From Palaemon carinicauda (taxonomy: Eukaryota > Arthropoda > Malacostraca > Decapoda > Palaemonidae), in the NCBI RefSeq assembly GCF_036898095.1, contig NC_090757.1, positions 62,717,089 through 62,781,088 on the forward strand: a stretch of 64,000 nt of DNA, read 5' to 3'. The notes beneath the pieces are model-generated. The model was not told where the DNA came from. It did not search any database and worked only from the letters and a program-made list of their open reading frames with translations. Positions 1 through 10,550 of the stretch are shown here, in pieces. The number at the start of each line of letters is the position of its first letter. The stretch's first letter is position 1. The position numbers and the translations under genes are program-made.

Positions 1-1141
1 TCTTGAACAGAGAAGACCAAGTCCCTTGGACTTTCCTTTGATGGGAGTGACCTCCCCATCCTTCCATCGACGCATCCGTGTGGATGGTCACCGATGGTGG
101 AGGTGGTTGCAAGGGTACAGTCTTCGTTAGGTTCTTGGCCTTCGACCACGGCTTGAGAAGTGTTCGTAGTAAGGTCGGTATCGGTCTTTTTAGATCTCTT
201 CAAGCGTTTGATGCGTATCTTCTCCAGACTCCTGACGCATCTTCAAGCTGTGTTCTTAGCACTGGGTCTGTTACTGCTGCAAACTGGAGAGAGTCCACTA
301 CTCTTTCCTATTGGCATCTTGAGATCCTGTCAGATTTCAGTAGTCTCTTGACAGACCCCGCAATCTCTCTCCTCTTCCCTGGGGGAATGGAAAGGCGGTG
401 TGACTTCAAGTTCCAATGGATTCCCAGCCATTGAAACTCCTGAGCTGGAGAGAGTCGAGACTTCTTGAAGTTGATCTTGAATCCCAGATGTTCCAGGAAC
501 TGGATCACTTTCTTGGATGCTTGCAGACAAGCCGTCCTGAATGCTGCCCACACCAGCCAATCGTTCAGGTACACTGCTACCTGAACACCTAGGCGTAGTT
601 GTTGAACGACTGCGTCTGCAAGTTTCGTGAAGATCCTTGGGGCTATGCTTAGTCCGAAGGGCATGGCTTTGAAGACATACTTTTCCTTCTGTAGCTTGAA
701 TCCTAGGTAATAGGAGAGGGGGCGGCTGACTGGGGGAGATGCCAGTAAGCATCTGCCAGGTTTATTGAGACTGTGTACGCCACTTTTGGTAACAGGGTCC
801 TTATGTGCTGAAGGGTTAACATTTTGAACTTGCTGTTCTCGATGAACTTGTTGAGTAGCGACAAGTCCAGAATGACTCTGAGTTTGTCTGAGTCCTTCTT
901 GGGAACACAAAACAGCCTTCCCTGGAATTTGATGGACTTTGCTCTCCTTTTTACCCGTTTGCTCAAGAGTTCTACGGTATATTCTTCCAATGAGGGGATG
1001 GAATGATGGAAGAATTGAGGAAATGATGGTGGAGGCTTGCTCCAGCTCCATCCAAGTCCATTCTTGATTAGGCGGTGGGCCCAAGGATCGAAGGTCCAAC
1101 TATCCTGAAAGTGTTGGAGCCTCCCTCCTACCTGAAGCATC
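1..1141 (-). pseudogene. Reverse transcriptase / RNase H frame of DIRS A1, degenerate and cut by window edge
   Basis: Begins with an ATG one base after the gag TGA (TGAGATG arrangement, minus strand 1144-1138). The first part (1140-703) has the GGRL...W entry, the conserved VILDL block and motif A, which reads SINLADAYW, so the catalytic Asp is Asn. Near 740 the reading shifts frame; 1099-308 then carries AMPFGL...APRIF and motif C reading YLNDW, so the second catalytic Asp is also Asn. Positions 1-307 match the RNase H start of copy A3 (HTDAS...GWGGHSHQ). With two frameshifts and two active-site substitutions this cannot polymerise DNA. Positions 752-330 also show the overlapping Ser/Pro-rich YR-side frame found in the sister copies. 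Confidence 0.85.
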
Positions 1142-3099
1142 TCATTGCTTCGATTGTTCGGAGGATTTACCTCCCTGACCGCGTCCTCTCCTACCTCGTG
1201 AGGGGTGTCTTAAGAAGCCCCGTTTGGAGCCTCTACCTTTGGGACGAAAGGTAGTGGTTTGCCTCTAAAACCCAGGGTTGAATGCTGGTGACTGGGCAAC
1301 CAGCTGCTGAGGCATCACTTGGAATGTGGTTTGTGGTTGAGCAACCACTTGGGGTACCGCGGTTATGGTGACTGTGGGATGTTGTTGGGCAGGCCGAGAG
1401 GGTAGTCTGGGCTTCTTGGTCTTCCTCTTATGTTGGGGACCCGCATCCGGGGAAGACTTTCGTTTTGATGAGATACCCCACTTCTGGAGAAGGTTCCTAT
1501 TCTCCGTGGCGGCTCTATCAACTACCTCCTTGACCACTTCATTTGGGAAGAGGTCTTTACCCTAGATATTGGAAGATATTAGCTTCCTGGGTTTGTGTTT
1601 CACTGTTGCTGCAGCAAACACGAACTCTCTACAGGCTCTCCTAGCCTTCATAAAGGCATACAGGTCCTTTACTAAGGTGGCCATGTGCATTTTGGCTATG
1701 ACCATGAGCATGTCTGGGGTGCTTTTCAGGCCTACACACATCTTGATGCAGTTCTGTAGGGATAGGGATGCCGCAAGTCTCTTCTTCGTCTCTTGCTCCC
1801 TACGCAAGAGAAAGTCTGACAGTTTCGGGAGATTCTCGCTGAACTGACGTCCCACGATATCTGCATCCAACTTCCTTACTGAGAAGGTTAGGTGGACTTC
1901 TTTCCATTTCTTATCCTCCATGGGCAGGGCTAATGACAGAGGCCTACCCTCCTCTAGTGCAGGGCATGGTTTGCCTGCCTCCAGTGCCTTGGCAACAGCT
2001 TTAAAAGCCTTCGACGTAAAGGGGAAGGCTATTGAAGCAGGAGCAAGAAAGGTAGGATGCTTCTTGCTCAAGGCGGACACTTTCGAGTTCGTGTAACTCA
2101 CTTTCTTCAGGGTGCTCGACAAGAGAGCCTGTGCCTTGTCGTGGTCGAAAACCATGACATCCTTCGGTTCCGTCTCCTCTTTTGACGCTGGCTCCTGCTT
2201 CAGTCGAATGAAGCAGTCAGGGTAAGCATTAAGGCTTGGCCAGAACTGAATGTCGTCTAAGGGGACGGCTCCCATTTTCCCCGAGATATAGAGTTTACCG
2301 TTAGTAATTGGCATAAACTCCGCATACCTCCAGGGATTGGTTTCGGAGCAGGGTGGGAGGTCTTGGACTCTGGGTCGCTTGTATGACCCTCGAGAGGTGG
2401 TGAGTCGAGCTTTACGGAGCTCTCTCTCGAGTATGCTTCCCTTGCTTCGCCTTGCTTGCGAAAGTTCTCCATTAGGGCCGTAAGATGGGCCAGTACCTGG
2501 CTCATGTTGTCCAATGGAGGGGTAGAAACGGAAGATGTCGTGGGTAACGGCTCCGGTGCCAGCACAGACGGAAGGGACTCCGACTCAACATCATCTTCTT
2601 CTTCCGGAGGTAGAGTAGACTCCTCCTTGGGATCATCCTTAAGTAGATCCTTTTCAGTGTCTGTGGACACTTCAGACATCCTTTCCTCCTGGTGGATGTC
2701 CATGCCTTGCAACGCCTCACTGATATCCGTATCAATGGCAATCTGGACGCAGGGAGGTCAGGGTTGTACTTGGGGCACGACAGCTTCACTACCCGCTTTC
2801 AGGAACAGCAAGCTACGCATCCTGTCATTAGGCAGGTACGGTCCCGGAGAGTTCTTCTGGAACTCTCGTACCCCTTTGCGCAGCTTTTCTCGTGCTGCAT
2901 CCCTCGACTCCGCTGACTTGGGGTCGTCGAAACCCTAGGTCACCAAGGTCCGGCAGATGTTGCAGTCTTGGGTGTCCCAGTACCGCAGGGTTTTGGTAGT
3001 GATGGTGCAGGGGGCCTGAGACCTGCAGGCTTTGTGACCACAGAAGTTCCTACTCCTGTGGTTACAGAAGATCACGTCGCACTTCATTTGGGGTTCCTC
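1142..3099 (-). pseudogene. Gag-like ORF1 of DIRS A1, frameshifted
   Basis: Starts right after a 3' splice site (tttctttacag, minus strand, ending at 3100) with a Cys/His cluster: C-x4-C, then CGH-x2-C and a later C-x2-C. The middle (2712-1562) resembles the long open gag of A2: an acidic Ser/Pro linker, the PITNGKLYIS block and the ENLPKLSDFLLRREQE block. The end (1537-1145) is a basic, Gln/Pro-rich tail broken by a stop at 1265. At least three frameshifts or stops separate the pieces. DIRS ORF1 proteins are presumed capsid/nucleocapsid proteins; that role is inferred from position and the basic tail. The terminal TGA lies at 1144-1142. Confidence 0.8.
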
Positions 3100-3596
3100 C
3101 TGTAAAGAAAGGTAAATCAAATGAGTATGCAGTTGTTTATCTCACATGATAAACAGGTTATGCAAAATAATAATATTTTAACCATTATAGCTTAGGATAG
3201 TAAGCTAGAAGGGAAATAGGAAAGACACATACTTGTGTCTCCTGTCCAGCCAATTGCTGTGACCTCCCCCAATATTAAAGTTATAGAGTTTTCTTATCAA
3301 GGCAAACTCAACAGAAGGGTTCTAACCTCTAGGGATAGAATAAGTGTATACTAACACTAACTCTTCTTAAATTCTTTAATATTGTGGGGTAAGTTGTTAA
3401 CTGATTAACTATCAGTGTATTGAAGAAAAACTTTTCTTTCAATATAGGACTGGTCTCAACAATAGACTGTGCAAGGATACACAAGGTATGTTGGAAAATA
3501 ACTACTGTATAATATATACTATAGTTTTCTGTCTGCAGTATATACTATACTGCAAATATACTGGCTACTATATAATCATATACTGTAGTTCAGCTG

Positions 3597-3735
3597 CCAT
3601 TTTGCCGGCTAGGCTAGCACCTGGCGGCACGGTCCGGCCGGCATGCCGCCGGCTGGGTAGTACCTGGCAGCACCGATCCAGTGAGTTAGTACTTGACGGC
3701 ACCGGTCCTGGGTTAGTACCTGGCGGCACTAGCTG
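3597..3735. repeat. GC-rich short tandem repeat in family A leader
   Basis: About four imperfect units, each containing a version of TAGTACCTGGCGGCAC, separated by CCGGC-rich spacers. The same array occurs at 43758-43880 (A2) and, expanded, at 62820-63110 (A3). Function unknown. Confidence 0.6.
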
Positions 3736-4261
3736 ACAGAGAGAGAGAAAGCATGGAGTGAAGGGCTGCCTTACTAAAATGTATGTTTACAATAAATAAG
3801 GGTGTAAGTATATAACCTTACTGCCTTCCTCCAGAATGAGGGTTCAAATGGAAGGGGAGAATGTATCATTCAGGCTTCCATCCAGCCACAAGATCCGTTT
3901 TCGGTCGCTGATGGTTTCAGGGATGTGGATAGCAGTCCAAGGGAGGACTGAAGAACACTCAACGGCAGAGGGGTCTCCCACCGGCAGCCGTCACAGCCGG
4001 CACAACCTTTCCCGGAGCCTTGCGTCCATAAGGGAAAGACCAAGTGACTATACAGCTGCTATGCAGGAGCCCGGCCGGCACTACGATCTATCTGGCAAGC
4101 GGGGAGATTGTAGGATGATGGCCACAGGATTGCGATAGCTAGGCCATCGCTAAAGGACAGAAGGGAGCAGGGAAAGTGTCCTGTATTAAGTGTAGGAGAA
4201 GGCAGCAGGATTGCTGCCACTCCCACACAAGGGTGAAACTTTGTTTCAGTATCGGCGCCAT

Positions 4262-4299
4262 CCTAGGCGGCAGAAGAATATCTATTCTTCAGCCTAGGG
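4262..4299. promoter_or_regulatory. Conserved leader hairpin of DIRS family A
   Basis: An inverted repeat: outer arms CCTAGGC / GCCTAGG, inner arms AGAAGAATA / TATTCTTC, loop of about two bases. It recurs in A2 (44424-44460) and twice in A3 (63591-63626, 63713-63752), once with paired changes on both arms. This suggests selection on a stem, either in RNA or as a recombinase or protein site; the role is unknown. Confidence 0.55.
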
Positions 4300-5280
4300 T
4301 CTGCCGAAACAGGACTAGTCTTCAAGACCGCAGGGGAGAAGGTGGCGGCATTATACTACCACTTCAAGTGCGGCCTAGGGAGGCTTAGCCTCCTATGCCG
4401 ACAGCTCTAAGCCGGCAGGGGAGTGACTACTCGCCCTGCAGCCCGGCCACCGGCAGAAAGACTGAATACTCTGAGGTTCTGTCGAAAACCCAAGCCGGGA
4501 TACTTGCCGGCAGGGGTGGCAGACAGAAAACACTAGCCTAGTCAAGCCATAGTGAACTACTCAACGGCGAGACCAAGATAGGGTTGTTGCCTATGGCGGC
4601 ACTCAGAGGGAAGGAGGGATTACCCATAAATCTCCACAGGAGACGAGTATCGAGTTATATAAATAATTCTAGGATATATACTATCTCCTGTTGAATTGAT
4701 AAAATGATACAAGAGGGTAAACGGGGATAGTGTATGTAAGTATACTAAAGCACTTAGGCTAGGTAGCCTAGCGCGGGCGAGATCTCGGTTATCTAAATCG
4801 CCGAAACTCTAACGTATACAATCGACATAAGGAAGAGGAAATTTGTATGCATAAATATATCTTTACTAGTATAATTGTGCCTAAATAGTTTTCATAATTT
4901 ATTAATGCTATCAAAACCGGGAATGTCGTTCTGTTAACTTAATAACACATGCATAACGAACGACAGCACCCACATGGCGCCTCCGGTGACTGGCCCAGCT
5001 CCATAACACATTAACTCAAACTAATTTCACTGTGAGGCAGGAGCTAAAAATTATACACTGTAAAGATTAAATACTCAACTTTCCAGAGGCAGAAGAAGCT
5101 GGAGATTGCATGATAAATCCTCTCAATAACGATAAAAACGTTAGATAGCAGGGAAAACCACCGTGCGAAATCGCTACTGAAATAGGAATGGGTGCCATCT
5201 TGGATCCTCGTAATAGTACAGGAGGAAGGGTAACCTTGATAACGGCTCCCCTTCAGTTTCGCCACTCTTCCCCCTCAAAA

Positions 5281-5500
5281 CGAAAACTTTATTCGGGGTG
5301 AAGATTGCCATGTGTAGTATCAAGATATACATCCTCTGATATTATGCGATATCCTTAAGAGAAATTTTAAGGATATTCGCGCCAGGAGTTAGAATTCTGG
5401 AGACCTAAAGGTCAATTCTCTGGGAATATCACTGTAGCCAAATATCCCTTAGAAAGCTACCAATAGGAACCTTCCATCAGGACATGGCTTGAGCCCAAAA
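5281..5500 (-). repeat. Left terminal inverted repeat of DIRS A1
   Basis: Nearly the reverse complement of 56190-56450, the right end of A3, and a direct match to 45425-45658 of A2. The inner part contains the ggatattcgcgccagg core. The outermost bases (catggcttgagcccaaaaa) differ from the right end, as is usual for DIRS elements, and appear in reverse complement as one half of the ICR at 56631-56726. Confidence 0.8.
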
Positions 5501-5631
5501 ATCACATTTAATAAAACAGATAGTTAGTATCCTAATTACATGAATTTACTTTATCTTAAAGATGATCAAATATTTCCATTGTACAAAGTAAACATTAATT
5601 CAGCACCTATCAGCCACTGGCTGAATCTTAC

Positions 5632-5720
5632 CTACAGCCTCCTTGGTCTTCACAACTGCCGTGCCTGTTGTTGCTAGAGTTTGATTTATTCGCCGTCCCT
5701 TATCCAAACCCTGTATAGTG
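5632..5720 (-). CDS. Avl9: AVL9-like host gene, internal exon (phase 2 in, phase 1 out)
   Basis: An 89-bp exon bounded by a clean acceptor (aattttgcag) and a donor (gtaagat). Its first base completes a His codon begun by the exon at 6140-6314, giving a continuous RLS-HTIQGLDKGRRIN reading followed by a Thr/Ala/Val-rich stretch. This fits the tail of AVL9 proteins, where an RLSH motif is followed by a basic GKKI-like block and a repeated TG(R/K)AV region. AVL9 is a DENN-domain protein of late secretory trafficking. The next exon lies below position 1; the intervening intron holds DIRS A1. Assignment is from remembered family similarity; the exon structure is directly visible. Confidence 0.75.
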
Positions 5721-6139
5721 CTGCAAAATTGAGATTAAGAAATTATACCTTACATAGAGGAGTAATTTAAATAAGGTTTTTCAATCAGAAGTTTTCTTTC
5801 TGTCAGCTCATTAAGTCATGCTATAAGATTTTACATATAAAAAAGGAATGTTGTATCAAATACAATTGATTAATTTTACACATTAAAGCTGGTAGGAACA
5901 GTATTATGTACTTTAATCTACCCTTCAAGTCAATACTCTACTGTTACACTGCAGTGTACGCACAGTCTTATTGTTGTAAGCTAAAAAGGTTACTCAATAT
6001 CCTTTTATCTATTTAAGCAGTTAAACAATAATTACAGATCTCTAAATGAATTCTAGATCTTTCCCCAATATAATAACTTCTGCCAAGATATTTAGCATTT
6101 CCTAGTTTTGGAATTAAGTTGAAACTTCCATTTACTTAC
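5721..6139 (-). other. AVL9 intron, 419 bp
   Basis: Unique-looking AT-rich sequence with a good donor at its 5' end and a good acceptor at its 3' end (minus strand). No repeat or gene recognised. Confidence 0.6.
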
Positions 6140-6314
6140 TGTGACAAACGTATCCTCATGTCTGTCATAGAGAGATTACCAGCATGAGGATGAGCAGGCA
6201 TCAACTCCATCAGAGATGGGTAGGGCCCCGAAGCTTTCCACATACGATAATTATGAGTTTCTTTCCAGGCTATCATGAAGCTTCCATTAAAAACCTCACA
6301 TTCACGTGATGTAT
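6140..6314 (-). CDS. Avl9: AVL9-like host gene, internal exon (phase 1 in, phase 2 out)
   Basis: A 175-bp open exon between acceptor tttatcag and donor gtaagtaa. With the last base of the exon at 45808-45979 it encodes DTSRECEVFNGSFMIAW, then KETHNYRMW, a PAHPHAG segment and MTDMRIRLS. The AW-x-x-THNYR-x-W and HP-x-x-G...S(V/M)(S/T)D(M/V)(R/K)(L/I)R(L/F)S patterns are AVL9 signatures. The intron upstream of it (6315-45807) is about 39.5 kb and filled by transposons; the intron downstream (5721-6139) is only 419 bp. No stop or frameshift is present, so the host gene appears functional. Confidence 0.82.
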
Positions 6315-6820
6315 CTGATAAATGAAGGTTAAAAATTAAAACATGGTCAAACCATAATTTTCACTGGGTACAAATAAAAAAAAATACCCACTTGACATAT
6401 TAAGCAAAGAGAAAAAAAAAATTGAGATCCTGAAATTAATGAATAATGAGGGACAAAGAAAAATGTAGCTTGAGTCAAACATGCTATAAAAAAACCCAAA
6501 TCACTGCTACCAATAATCAGTGTGAAAAAATGGAGAAGATTAATAAAATCTGACAATTTATGGTACAAATTACTATACAGTAATACATAACCTACAAGTG
6601 CCCCAACATACTGTACGAGCAAGCCACCGAGCAAATTTTTGCCTTGAGATATGAGCACAAACTTGAGATACGAGCGCACTGACAGATGCTAACGCAAGGT
6701 AGCCAAGCGTTTAGGAGCTCTCAAAGCCCGTATCACCTGTTTATTTCCCGTGATCTCAGACTGCTGTAAGCATTTCCGAGCATATCCCATGTTGTTTGTG
6801 TTATTTACGTGATTTTAACA

Positions 6821-7060
6821 TGACAAATTCGGAGATAATTTGTATTTTTCCTAACCATACAAACCTTAGCTATTTACATGGGGTATTACTTTCGGCGTAG
6901 CTGAAATGACGAGCCATTAGATTTTTAACGAGGGTTTACTACCCCCTCGCTAGTTAGCGAGGGGGTAACTAGCTACCCCTCCCCCTCACACACCGGTGAA
7001 CTGATTCACTTCGCTTAGAGGTAGGACTTCACGGGGGACAGGGCTGGCGGGCAAGTATGT
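6821..7060 (-). repeat. Right terminal inverted repeat of DIRS-B
   Basis: Pairs with 14470-14653. It contains a self-complementary segment at 6942-6965 (CCCCCTCGCTA / TAGCGAGGGGG arms around two bases), kept with one mismatch in the left repeat. Confidence 0.88.
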
Positions 7061-7160
7061 GTAAATAGCTAAGGTTTGTATGGTTAGGAAAAATACAAAT
7101 TATCTCCGAATTTGTCATTTGTTCCGTAACCGAAATACAAACCACGCTATTTACATGGGG
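7061..7160 (-). repeat. Internal complementary region (circle-junction complement) of DIRS-B
   Basis: First half (7061-7117) is the reverse complement of the outer right end at 6821-6880; second half (7118-7160) is the reverse complement of the outer left end at 14610-14653. The two halves meet at the point where the element ends would be joined. This is the diagnostic ICR of DIRS elements, thought to template completion of the ends and formation of the circular intermediate. Confidence 0.9.
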
Positions 7161-7641
7161 TGACTTAACCCTTAGGTACGGTGGTAAGTCCAAGCCTTAC
7201 TGGCTTTGGCTTTGCTCAGGGACTCAGGATCCGAGTGTGTAGTACTCGAGATAAGGAGTCCCTGCACCTCGCAAGTTCCTTGCTCCGCAAAGAACGTGCG
7301 GCCTACATAAGCTAGTGTGTGAAGGAAAGAAGTGTGACTCGTCCTAGGAAGTTGACCTGAAGTCCTTTAGATGGAAATCTAGGCTAGGACGTTCCCAATA
7401 CCACCTCATCAGGGTATGGGGGACGCGACAGTATTATATTAATACTAGGATCACAAGGAAGCATGGTTTACCTGCAGTGGTTTGAGGTCAGCTGTGCAGA
7501 GAACCCAGGATGCTGCTTTCCCCAAGAGAGGGGAGGATGAAGAAAAGAGTAAGGGCCAGACATACTTTTTCATTCATGCAGACTAAAACCGGGTAACAAT
7601 GCCCTCAACCTTCTGCTACTTGTCCATTAAGGAGCCTGAGG
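7161..7641 (-). other. 3' untranslated region of DIRS-B
   Basis: Lies between the ICR and the YR stop. No open frame or recognisable site seen. Confidence 0.5.
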
Positions 7642-9022
7642 TTAGACCAGCTGTTGTGCAGCCACCACAGGGCCGATAGAGAACGTATCGAGCCTCCTGT
7701 GGGTCACGTCCTGCAGGTAGTGGGCTGTGAAGGTCGTTTGATGCTTCCAGACCCCAGCTTGTAGAACCTGCGTCACTGAGAAATTTCTCTTGAATGCCAG
7801 GGACGTAGCGATGCTTCTGACATCGTGTGCTCTCGGGCGACGTGACGGAGGAGGGTCTGGATTCAGGGAATGGTGGATGACCCTGCGAATCCAAGCTGAG
7901 ATGGTGTTCTTAGTGACCCTCCTCTTCGTCCTTCCTGTGCTCACAAACAGGGCTTGCACTCGAGAACGAACTGCAGCTGTTCTCTTAAGATAGAGCCTCA
8001 GACTCCTTACTGGGCACAGTAGGAGATGGTCTGGGTCATCTGTTACAGAACGGAGACTCGAAATCCTGAAGGAGTCGAACCATGGGTCCGGAACTCCAGG
8101 ATTCTGAGTCTTAGCAACAAACTCAGGGACGAACCCGAACGACGTCGTACGAGAGACCATGAAGTTCACTGACTTGCTTGGCCGATGCCAAAGCGAGCAG
8201 GAACACCGTCTTCCAAGTCAGGTGACAATCAGAAGCCTGGCGTAATGGTTTGAACGGAGGTCTCTTAAGAGACCTGAGGACACGAACTACATTCCATGGA
8301 GGAGGTCTCACTTCCGACTGAGGGCAGGTAAGCTCGTAGCTTCGTATGAGTAGGGAAAGTTCCAGCAAGGAGGAAATGTCTATTCCTTTCAGCCTGAAGG
8401 TCAGGCTTAAGGCTGAGCGATAGCCTTTCACTGCCGAGATCGAAAGGGGCATTTCTTCCCGCAAATACACAAGAAACTCCGCTATTGGTGGAATAGTGGC
8501 ATCGAGGGGAGAGATACCCCTTCCACGACACCAACCACAGAAGACTCTCCACTTCGCCAGGTACACCCCTGCAGATGACTTTCACAGGTGTCGAGACATC
8601 CTCTCCGCAACTTGTTGCGAAAAGCCTCTCTCTGTGAGGAGATGCTGGATAGTCTCCAGGCGTGAAGCCGAAGCGATGCTACGGCTTTGTGGAAGATGTT
8701 GCAGTGTGGTTGCTTGATTAGCTCGTGTCGTGGAGAAAGCTCTCTCGGGAGTTCCGTCAGGAGCTGCAGAAGGTCCGGGAACCACTCTGCATGATGCCAT
8801 AGCGGAGCTATTAGGGTCATTGACAGGTTGACCGATAGTCTGGTCTTGTTGAGCACCCTTCTCATCAGACAGAACGGTGGGAAGGTGCAAACGTCGATGT
8901 TGTCCCACCGTTGTTGGAAGGCATCTTGCCAGAGTGCCTTGGGGTACGGGACTGGGGAACAGTACAGCGGAAGCTTGAAGTTCAAGGCTGTCGTGAACAG
9001 GTCCACCGTCGGGGAACCCCAC
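7642..9022 (-). pseudogene. Tyrosine recombinase of DIRS-B, inactivated
   Basis: The N-terminal SAM-like part (9022-8582, then 8566-8123 after a TGA) includes the GFS-x-x-VAERM start and the YLAKWRVFCGWC block. The catalytic part continues in another frame after a shift near 8150-8158 (8169-7642). The first catalytic Arg, in the A-K-R-V-S-E-L context usual for this group, is Gln here (codon at 8176-8174). The H-x-x-R pair (AHDVRS), the GVW block and the nucleophile Tyr (AHYLQD) are present. One stop, one frameshift and the missing Arg make it inactive. The same frame stays mostly open upstream to 9667, overlapping RT-RNase H. The protein would resolve circular cDNA into the genome. Confidence 0.88.
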
Positions 9023-10550
9023 AAAGTCAGGACTTTGCTAGCTACTAGAGGATCCAAAGACCATTCGGTACTCACTATCTGCGATGCTCTGCTCAGACTG
9101 TCGGCGAGCACATTCCTCTTGCCTGGAATGAAGCGAGCCGATAGTGGAATCGAGTGGACTTCGGTCCATCTCAGTACCTCTACTGCAAGATGGGATAGCT
9201 GTTGTGAAAAGGTACCTCCCTGCTTGTTGATGTAAGCCACCACCATGGTGTTGTCGCTCGTCACCACCACGGAGTGATCCGCCAGGATCCATTGGAACTG
9301 TTGAAGTGCCAGATATACGGCCTTCATTTCTAGCAGATTTATGTAGAGGTACTTTTCTGATTCTGACCATAGGCCTGAGATCCTGTGGTTCAGAACATGG
9401 GCCCCCCACCCTTCTTTTGAGGCATCCGAGAACAGCATCAAATCCGGGGGGGAGGACGAGAAGATCCACTCCCTTTCGAAGGTTTCGTCCGTCACCCACC
9501 ACTGAAGGTCCGTCCGTTCCGCAGGACCCATAGGGACCAGGAAGTAAGGGGAATCGTGGCCTTGATTCCACCGGGACTTGAGCCGCCATTGAAGGGATCT
9601 CATCCTGAGGCGGCCGTTTGGAACCAGACGGGCTAAGGAGGAAAGGTGACCTAGGAGACGTAACCACGATTGGGTTGGAAGCTCTTCTCGTCTGAGGAAA
9701 GGATCTGCGACCCTCTTCAGTCTTGCTATCCTGTCATCTGATGGAAAAGCTTTGTGGAGATTGGTGTCCAATATCATGCCTAGATATACCAGTCGTTGAG
9801 ATGGAAGCAGAGAAGACTTCTCGAGATTTACCATGATCCCTAGATCTTGGCAAAGTCCCAGAAGCTTGTCTCGGTGTCGAAGAAGGGTCGACTCCGAGTC
9901 TGCCAGGATCACCAGTCGTCCAGATAACGGAGGAGACGGATGCCGATCCTGTGTGCCCACGAAGATATCAGGGTGAACACTCTGGTGAAAACCTGCGGTG
10001 CTGTGGAGAGACCGAAACACAGCACCTTGAACTGGTAGATCTTGTTGTCTAGGCTGAATCTCAAGTACTTCCTGGAAGACAGATGGATTGGGATCTGGAA
10101 GTACGCGTCCTTCAGATCCAGTGTACACACGAAGTCTTGCGGTCTCACTGCAAGTCTGACCGTGTCTGCTGTCTCCATGCTGAACGGAGTTTGTTTGACA
10201 AACTTGTTCAGGGCTGAGAGGTCGATGACGGGTCCCCAGCCTCCAGACGCCTTCTTTACAAGAAAGAGTCGACTGAAGAAGCCTGGGGAGCCGTCGACAA
10301 CCTCCTGGAGAGCATCCTTCTTGAGCATGGTCTCGACTTCTGCCCGAAGGGCTAGCCCTTTACCGATCCCATGGCATAGGAGCTCAACGACACTGGATTC
10401 GCTGTCAGGGGAGGAAGAGATGTCGTGAACGGGACGCGATATCCCTGACTGATCACGGAGATCGTCCAGGAATCGGCCACGAGTTGCTGCCACCTGAATG
10501 TGCAACTTTGTAGGCATCCCCCACTGGTGGACATGCAGGGGGATTGCCAA
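8482..10550 (-). pseudogene. RT-RNase H-Dam-like methyltransferase frame of DIRS-B, one frameshift
   Basis: RT occupies 10550-9909: VIDLSALNKF, motif A LDLKDAYFQIP, FGLSTAPQVF and motif C RYLDDW, directly after which a frameshift ends the frame. The adjoining frame (10128-8482) supplies the thumb, an RNase H domain with FSDASKEGWG, LEMKA, TSDNT and RNVLADSLSR carrying the D-E-D-D residues, and then a Dam-like methyltransferase remnant (VDLFTTALN...CTFPPF...LIAPLW). Apart from the frameshift at the YLDDW box the catalytic residues are intact. Order and domain content are typical of DIRS1-like elements. Confidence 0.9.

Larger units (their letters stand above)
3100..5280 (-). other. 5' leader / intron region of DIRS A1
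   Basis: No open frame of note. It holds, on the minus strand, the intron that ends at the gag acceptor, an AT-rich self-complementary stretch near 3500-3590, a GC-rich CCGGC-type short repeat array at 3597-3735 and a hairpin at 4262-4299. The same leader recurs in A2 (43260-45424) and A3 (62374-64000), so it is part of the element and not host sequence. The matching 5' exon and donor were not located. Confidence 0.6.
1..5500 (-). mobile_element. DIRS-like retrotransposon, family A, copy A1 (3' end outside window)
   Basis: Read on the minus strand, this is the 5' part of a tyrosine-recombinase (DIRS-type) retrotransposon: inverted repeat near 5281-5500, a 2.2-kb untranslated leader, gag (3099-1142), then RT and the start of RNase H running off the left edge. 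The order, the Dam-like and recombinase domains seen in sister copy A3, and the ICR in A3 identify the group. The outer end is placed at about 5500, where similarity to copy A2 stops (A2 ends at about 45658). The element sits in the AVL9 intron downstream of the 5632-5720 exon. It carries many frameshifts and both catalytic RT aspartates are changed, so it is inactive. Confidence 0.85.

Noticed and set aside
2456..2938. 160-codon plus-strand frame
   Set aside because: It is antisense to the A1 gag and has no independent similarity; the same antisense frame appears in A2.
5044..5265. 73-codon minus-strand frame in the A1 leader, with a similar frame in A2 (45208-45420)
   Set aside because: Conserved between A1 and A2, but differing by indels that change the frame, and no such frame is visible in A3 within the window; more likely untranslated leader.
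9038..9667. 209-codon minus-strand frame as an extra DIRS-B gene
   Set aside because: It is the upstream part of the YR-side overlapping frame and not a separate gene.
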